This document shows, piece after piece, positions 53,238-64,000 of a stretch of 64,000 nt of DNA. This stretch comes from Streptomyces sp. DG1A-41 (GTDB lineage Bacteria > Actinomycetota > Actinomycetes > Streptomycetales > Streptomycetaceae). Within the stretch, counting starts at the first letter, position 1. The number at the start of each line of letters is the position of its first letter. The stretch lies in assembly GCF_037055355.1 (NCBI RefSeq), contig NZ_CP146350.1:2503001-2567000 (forward strand). The letters are read 5' to 3'. The notes beneath the pieces were generated by a model. The model had not been told where the DNA came from. It did not search any database and was given only the letters and a program-made list of their open reading frames with translations. Made by a program: the position numbers and the translations under genes.

Positions 53238-53706
53238 GTGGAGTGCCTCGTGGAAAGCCCGAAGGGGAGCTGGCCCGCGCGCACGGGAACGCCTACAGGA
53301 TCGTCGTGCTCAGAGGTCTCCGCGCTCGAGCAGATCCTGGAGCGTCAAAGAGGTACTCAAGCCCCTGCACGAGCGCTGCCTCCTCGCCGTATGCCGGCCC
53401 ACCGAGTTCGAAATGATCCACTCTGCACGGGACAGCTCGGAAGCAACACGGATCAGCACCTGGCTCCACGCCTTCGACTACCTCCGCACCGCCGACGACG
53501 TCTTCATACGCGCTCTCGAGATCCAGCGCCATGCCCTCAACGCGGGCTTCCACCGCGCTCTGTCCCTTCCCGACCTGCTGATCGCCTCCACAGCGGAACT
53601 GAACCGGCGAACGGTCCTCCACTACGACGGCGACTTCGACATGGTCGCCTCCCTCACCGGCCAACCCACCGAATGGGTCGTTCCGCCTGGCACCGCCGAC
53701 CGATGA
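53238..53706 (+). pseudogene. VapC-like PIN-domain protein, broken
   Basis: One frame gives [10 protein letters not shown], like the start of a PIN domain after its first Asp. A second frame continues [114 protein letters not shown]. That has the Glu after PTEFE and the Asp in SLPDLLIAS and HYDGDFD expected of VapC ribonucleases. The N-terminal LVD.S motif is lost, and no VapB antitoxin gene is recognised upstream. Confidence 0.65.
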
Positions 53707-53799
53707 GCATGTCGGCCTTCCCCGCCTACGGCGAGCCGTCCGGTGTCGCCGACAGCGCCGCTGTCCTCGAACTCCTCCTCCGCCCCGGCTTCGAACCGC

Positions 53800-54441
53800 A
53801 TCCGCATGGACGAGCGGCTCGCTACCCCATCGGCGACACGGACGCTGAGCTTCGCCGCCGGGCGGACGTTCCAGGACCCGGTGGACCTGTTGGTGGCGAG
53901 CGGGATGTGGATCTCCACGACGACGATGTTCGCCTCCGAACTGTTCGTCGATGACCGCTCGCTCGTCGAGGACGAGCGGCGGACGCGGCATCGGGCAGTG
54001 CGGACGTCCAGCTCAACCACGCCTGGACGATCGGGGACTGCGACATGCTGCTGCGCGTGCACCGGGCCGAGGGGCTGGTCGTGGCGGGCACGGACTCGGC
54101 CCTGGACGACATCGGCATCAGCATCCACCAGAACCTGCGGATCCTGGCTGGGCCAGGTGGCCCCGGGCCACCTGGCTGACCTGGTGTGTGTCACGGGTGA
54201 CCCGCTCACCGACATCGGCGCGGCGGCGGCGGTGCGCCGGGTCATGGTCGGCGGCCACCAGTACGACGTACCGGAGCTGCTCGAACCGTTCCGTCCGTCC
54301 GCTGTGGCTGCCCGCAGCGACGCACTCGGCGGCACACCCGGCAACAGGGTCCGGGCCGCGGCGCCCAGCGCACGCGAGAGGGCCACGCATTACTGGCACG
54401 AGGCGGAATGGCAGCACGCGGGCTGCTGCCGCTCCCGCTGA
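53800..54441 (+). pseudogene. Fragments of an amidohydrolase (imidazolonepropionase-like)
   Basis: Separate frames read, in order, RTFQDPVDLLVASGMWISTTTMFASELFVDDRSLVEDE (about 53860-53980), LNHAWTIGDCDMLLRVHRAEGLVVAGTDSALDDIGISIHQNLRIL (about 54010-54150) and VAPGHLADLVCVTGDPLTDIGAAAAVRRVMVGGHQYDVPELL (about 54157-54280). These match the end of cytosine-deaminase-type amidohydrolases (AGTDS... H..L..L... G.LAPGHLADLVVV.GDPL.DI). The segment between the last two is deleted. Not functional. Confidence 0.65.
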
Positions 54442-54463
54442 ATTCGCGGGCACCGGCGCACAT

Positions 54464-54495
54464 GATCCGGGACCGGTTTCGGCCGGTCCCGGATC
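54464..54495. terminator. Terminator of the polyketide/ligase operon
   Basis: GATCCGGGACCGG and its perfect complement with a 6-base loop, 25 bp past the acyl ligase stop. Confidence 0.85.
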
Positions 54496-54519
54496 CGTGT
54501 CGGCGAGGAATTCCCAGAA

Positions 54520-56091
54520 TCAGTTCACCTGCCGGTCGCGATCGGCCCAGAAATCCTTGCGTAGTTCCCGTCTGAGTATTTTGCCGCTGGGATTCCGGGG
54601 AACGCGCTCGATGAACTCGTAACCGCTCGGGGACTTGAAATCGGCGAGCCGGCCCTGAAGGTGGAGTTTCAGTTCCCGAGGGCTCACCGACATTCCCGGA
54701 CGCAGCGCGACGAAGGCATGCACGGTCTCGCCCCAGCGTTCGTCGGGAACCCCGATGACGGCCGCCTCGGCCACCGCCGGATGGGTGCACAGCGCGTTCT
54801 CCACCTCGGCCGGGTAGACGTTCTCGCCGGCGACGATGACGGTGTCCTTGAGGCGGTCGCACACATAGACGTAGCCGTCCTCGTCGAGATATCCGGCGTC
54901 CCCGGTGTGCAGCCAGCCGTCGGCGAGAGTCTCCTCCGTCGCCTCCTTCATGCCCCAGTACTCCACCATCACCGCAGGCGTACGCAGACAGATCTCCCCG
55001 ATGGCACCGGACGCGAGGACGCTGCCGTCCTCGCCGGTCACCTGCACCTCGACGCCGGGGTAGGGGCGGCCTGCGGCGCGCAGCCGGGGGCTGCCGGGGC
55101 GGTGTTCCGAGGGCGGCAGGCACAGCGCGGTGTTGCCGCTCTCCGTGAGCCCGTACAGCTGGCCCAGCTCACAGCCGAGGACTTCCATGCACTGGAGCAT
55201 CAGCGTCTCGGAGATGGGGGATCCGCCATAGGTGACCTTGCGCAGCGAGGCGAAGTCGGCCGGTCCGACGCCGGGTTCGGACAGCATCATCTGCAGCATC
55301 GCCGGCACGGCGCAGGTGGTGGTGACGCCGTGCTCGCGGATCAGCCGTACGGCGTCGTGCGGGGCGAACATACGCATGGACACGCTGGTCACACCGGCGT
55401 TGAAGGCCTGCATGGCCCACCAGATGCCCGCGACGTGGAAGCCGGGGATGCTGATCAGGCTGACGTCCCCCGGATACCAGTCGATCCAGTCGAGGCCGTG
55501 CTCCACGAGCAGGTCACGGATCGCGAAGAAGCTGCGGTGGGCGAGGACGACGCCCTTCGGCAGGCCGGTGGTACCGCTGGTGTAGATCTGTGTGACCGGG
55601 TCGTCGGGCGCGGCGTCCACCTCAAGATCGCGATCCGGCTCGCCGGCCTTCCACTCCCGAAAGCTGCTGCCCCGGTCGTCGCAGCCGTCGAGCCCGACGA
55701 TCGTGGGCCGGGCGGGCAGCTCCGCGCGGATCCGGGCGGTGGTATCGGCGTACTCCCTTTCCACAAAGAGGAGTTCGGCACCGGAGTCGCGCAGTATGTG
55801 CTCCACCTCGGCGGGGGTGAGCCGCCAGTTGACCGGGACGAGTACGGCTCCGGTCTTGGCGCAGGCGAAGAAGATCTCGTAGTAGTACTCGGACTCCTTG
55901 CCCAGGTAGGCGACGCGGGAGCCGCGCCCCACGCCGGCGGCGAGCAGGGCCCGGGCCGTGCGGTTGCTCTCCCGGTGCAGTTGCTCGTACGTGACGTTCC
56001 GGCCCTCGCAGCTCAGGGCGGTGCGCCGGGGGTGGTGGGTGGCGTGGAACGACACTGTGTCGGCGGCGGTCCTGAGGTTCGGGTAGTGCAT
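54520..56091 (-). CDS. AMP-dependent acyl-CoA synthetase / acyl ligase
   Basis: A 523-residue ANL-superfamily enzyme. It has the phosphate-binding loop QIYTSGTTGLPKGVVLAHRS near residue 165, ISIPGFHVAGIWW near 212 and YGGSPISETLM near 290. QLYGLTESGNTALCLPP near 312, LHTGDAGYLDEDGYVYVCDRLKDTVIVAGENVYPAEVENAL near 390-430 and the catalytic Lys in PSGKILRREL near 505 follow. It adenylates a carboxylic acid and transfers it to CoA or a carrier protein. The gene starts 30 bp after the dead-ketosynthase gene, in the same operon as the PKS. It may therefore load a starter acid or process the released polyketide. Substrate specificity is not readable here. Confidence 0.92.
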   Translation of the reverse strand: MHYPNLRTAADTVSFHATHHPRRTALSCEGRNVTYEQLHRESNRTARALLAAGVGRGSRVAYLGKESEYYYEIFFACAKTGAVLVPVNWRLTPAEVEHILRDSGAELLFVEREYADTTARIRAELPARPTIVGLDGCDDRGSSFREWKAGEPDRDLEVDAAPDDPVTQIYTSGTTGLPKGVVLAHRSFFAIRDLLVEHGLDWIDWYPGDVSLISIPGFHVAGIWWAMQAFNAGVTSVSMRMFAPHDAVRLIREHGVTTTCAVPAMLQMMLSEPGVGPADFASLRKVTYGGSPISETLMLQCMEVLGCELGQLYGLTESGNTALCLPPSEHRPGSPRLRAAGRPYPGVEVQVTGEDGSVLASGAIGEICLRTPAVMVEYWGMKEATEETLADGWLHTGDAGYLDEDGYVYVCDRLKDTVIVAGENVYPAEVENALCTHPAVAEAAVIGVPDERWGETVHAFVALRPGMSVSPRELKLHLQGRLADFKSPSGYEFIERVPRNPSGKILRRELRKDFWADRDRQVN

Positions 56092-56121
56092 GGGGGTGTC
56101 CTGTCCGTAGGAGGCTGAGGC

Positions 56122-57957
56122 TCAGAGCCAGTTGTGGTGGTCGGGCCAGTGGCGCCGTCCGATGAGCGCGGGGCCGGGGAGGTGGAGCAGCTCGGGGCGC
56201 GGACTGTCGGCCGGCCACAACTCGGCGGTGGCGGGGGCTTCTCCGGTGAGGTACCGCCGGGCGTGCCGGGCCGGCGCGGAGTCGTGCGGCTGCGGGCCGC
56301 GGGTGTCGAACTCCCCCGCGGCCGCACGCCCCAGGGCGGCGAGGAGGGCGGAGCGGTCGTGGATCACGGCCGCGTATCGGACGGAGTGGTGGTCGCGGCC
56401 CTCGGCAAGAGTCCGGCAGACGGCGGCGGGGGACCAGTCGGCGCGGTCCCGAAGATGCCGGTGCAGCCGGTCGGCTGTGCCGGCCAGCGCCTCGGCGCCG
56501 GGTGCCGACAGCAGGAGCGTCCAGGGCCCCGTGTCCTCGGCGACCTCTTTGGTGTCCGGACCGGCCGGGCGCTCCGGGACGCTCTCCAGCACGACGTGCC
56601 CGTTGGTGCCGCAGAACCCGAAGCCACTGACGGCCGCCCGCCTCCTGCCCTCCGTGGGCCAGGGCTGCGGCTTCGCGGCGAGCCGCAGCGCAGTCCGGCC
56701 CCACGGGATGTCCGGGTCGGCCTCGTCCGCGCCCGGTTGCGGCGGGATCTCCGCGTGGGCGAGCGCGAGCACCGTCTTCATCAGGCCGGGCGCGCCGGAG
56801 GCGGTCTCGAGGTAGCCGATGTTCGCCTTGCACGAGCCGATGTACAGCGGCGGCGCGTCGGGCGAGCGCCGTGCGTACGCGTCGGCCAGGGTCTCGGCCT
56901 CGATCTGGCCGCCGATCCGGGAGCCGTTGGCCTGTGCCTCGACGTAACCCACGTCCTCGGGGGCCAAGCCCGCGTCGTGCAGCGCCCGCTCGATCACCGC
57001 CTTCTGGCCGCGCGCCGAGGCCACCGAGATGCTGGGACGATCGCCCTGGGCATGGACGGCGCTGCCGCGCACGAGTGCGTACGGCTGATCCCCGTCGGCC
57101 AGGGCATCCGCGTACCGCTTGAGGACCACGACCCCGCAGCCTTCGCCGCGGACGTGCCCGTCGGCACGCCGGGTGAAGGGCCTGCTGCGACCGGTGGGCG
57201 AGAGCATCCCGGCCCGGTCGAGGATGCCGGTGCTGAACGGGGAGAGCAGCAGGTTGCAGGTGCCGACGAGTGCGATGTCGCACTCGCGGGCGCGCAACGT
57301 CCGCACCGCCAGGTGCACGGCGGTCAGCATCGACGAGGACGCGGTGTCGACGGTGACGGTCGGACCGTTGAGCCCCAGTGACAACGCGATCCGGCCGCTG
57401 AAGGCGCTGGGCGAGGTGCCCGTGCTCATGTGCGGGGACAGGCCCGTGCCGGGAACCCCGCCGCGCAGCCAGGCATGGGGGTACTCCACCGGCCCGGCGA
57501 CCGCGTAGACACCGACGTCACGGCCCCGCAGCCGCTCCCGGGACAGATTGGCGTCCGCGAGGGCCTGGACGGCGACCTCCAGGAGGAGGCGCTGCTGCGG
57601 GTCCATGTGGCGGGCCTCCTCCTGCGTGATGCCGAACCAGTCGGCGTCGAAGAGGTCCACGTCCTTCAGATAGGCGCCCTGGCGCAGCCGTCCGGCCAGC
57701 GGCGCCAGGTCCGGTGCGGCAAGGTTCCAGCGCGGCCGACCGAGGCTGTCGACGGGCACACCGGCCGCCTCGGTGGGCAGGACCTGGCCCTCGCGGAGCG
57801 CGCTCCACAGCGCCCGGGGGTCGTCGAGCCCTCCTGGCAGCCTGCAGCCCATGCCGATGACGGCGACCGGCTGCGTCCGCTCATGGTGCTGCCGGGCCAG
57901 CATCACCATGAGCTGCTTCTTCGAGAGGGTCTCCAGGTGGTCGATGTAGCTGGTCAC
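56122..57957 (-). CDS. Stand-alone ketosynthase-like protein lacking all three catalytic residues
   Basis: A GTG start at 57957 lies 14 bp after the PKS stop. Residues 2-25 (SYIDHLETLSKKQLMVMLARQ) are a docking-type helix. A full KS fold follows at about 30-455 (AVIGMGCRLPGGLDDP, DPQQRLLLEVAVQAL, GVYAVAGPVEY). The active site reads VDTASSSMLTAVHLA where active enzymes have DTACSSS, so Cys is Ser. The first His motif reads VEAQANGSRIGGQIEAE instead of EAHGTGT (His to Gln). The second reads SCKANIGYLETASG instead of KSNIGH (His to Tyr). The end (about 460-611) resembles a KS-AT linker with no AT. It cannot be a normal condensing enzyme. A chain-length-factor-like or scaffold role with the adjacent PKS is my inference. 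Confidence 0.85.
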   Translation of the reverse strand: MTSYIDHLETLSKKQLMVMLARQHHERTQPVAVIGMGCRLPGGLDDPRALWSALREGQVLPTEAAGVPVDSLGRPRWNLAAPDLAPLAGRLRQGAYLKDVDLFDADWFGITQEEARHMDPQQRLLLEVAVQALADANLSRERLRGRDVGVYAVAGPVEYPHAWLRGGVPGTGLSPHMSTGTSPSAFSGRIALSLGLNGPTVTVDTASSSMLTAVHLAVRTLRARECDIALVGTCNLLLSPFSTGILDRAGMLSPTGRSRPFTRRADGHVRGEGCGVVVLKRYADALADGDQPYALVRGSAVHAQGDRPSISVASARGQKAVIERALHDAGLAPEDVGYVEAQANGSRIGGQIEAETLADAYARRSPDAPPLYIGSCKANIGYLETASGAPGLMKTVLALAHAEIPPQPGADEADPDIPWGRTALRLAAKPQPWPTEGRRRAAVSGFGFCGTNGHVVLESVPERPAGPDTKEVAEDTGPWTLLLSAPGAEALAGTADRLHRHLRDRADWSPAAVCRTLAEGRDHHSVRYAAVIHDRSALLAALGRAAAGEFDTRGPQPHDSAPARHARRYLTGEAPATAELWPADSPRPELLHLPGPALIGRRHWPDHHNWL

Positions 57958-57971
57958 TGTCGAGCCGCCCG

Positions 57972-64000
<6,029 letters not shown>

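Overview
The window is high-GC actinomycete DNA, most probably from a Streptomyces chromosome. The signs are strong G/C bias at third codon positions, frequent GTG/TTG starts, an ECF sigma factor with a Pro-rich tail, DUF6907 and DUF6457 proteins, IS630-type and IS701-like transposase scars, and a large iterative-looking type I polyketide synthase.

Left edge (1-2.7 kb, minus strand): the start of an Mce/MlaF-type ABC ATPase, a membrane-linked ECF sigma factor, and a lytic transglycosylase that overlaps the sigma gene as TAATG.

Core (about 2.9-41 kb): an oxalate/formate catabolic island. It holds two OxlT-like transporters, two formyl-CoA:oxalate CoA-transferases (frc), oxalyl-CoA decarboxylase (oxc), a molybdenum NAD-dependent formate dehydrogenase (fdsG-fdsB-fdhA-fdsD), FdhD and MoaA for the cofactor, transhydrogenase pntAB, a beta-carbonic anhydrase, sucCD, pyruvate kinase, a ketopantoate-reductase-like enzyme, a truncated acyl-CoA dehydrogenase, a PAS protein, an FdhF/YdeP-type oxidoreductase, three LysR regulators and two paralogous FadR/VanR-type GntR regulators. 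A palindromic element, consensus ATACTGTATGCA, recurs in front of nearly every transcription unit here and was not seen elsewhere. I infer it is the operator of the two GntR proteins and that the island is one regulon: oxalate in, oxalyl-CoA, formyl-CoA plus CO2, formate, then CO2 plus NADH, with NADPH made by PntAB and CO2 hydrated by carbonic anhydrase.

The island shows duplication and decay: paired oxlT, frc and gntR genes, relics of GntR, IclR and possibly FdsB genes, and transposase scars. Several otherwise perfect genes carry single-base frameshifts (oxlT copy 1, fdsG, the end of fdsB, pntA, frc copy 1). These may be sequencing indels rather than true pseudogenes.

From 41 to 54 kb lies mixed accessory DNA: a broken element-associated HTH gene, a transposase remnant, a WYL regulator, a decayed carboxylesterase, an HSL-type hydrolase, two MarR regulators with visible palindromes next to divergent enzyme genes, three overlapping small hypothetical genes, and relics of a PIN toxin and an amidohydrolase.

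The right end (54.5-64 kb, minus strand) is a polyketide operon: a fully reducing type I PKS module (KS-AT-DH-ER-KR-ACP, continuing past the window), a separate KS-like protein in which all three catalytic residues are replaced, and an AMP-dependent acyl ligase.
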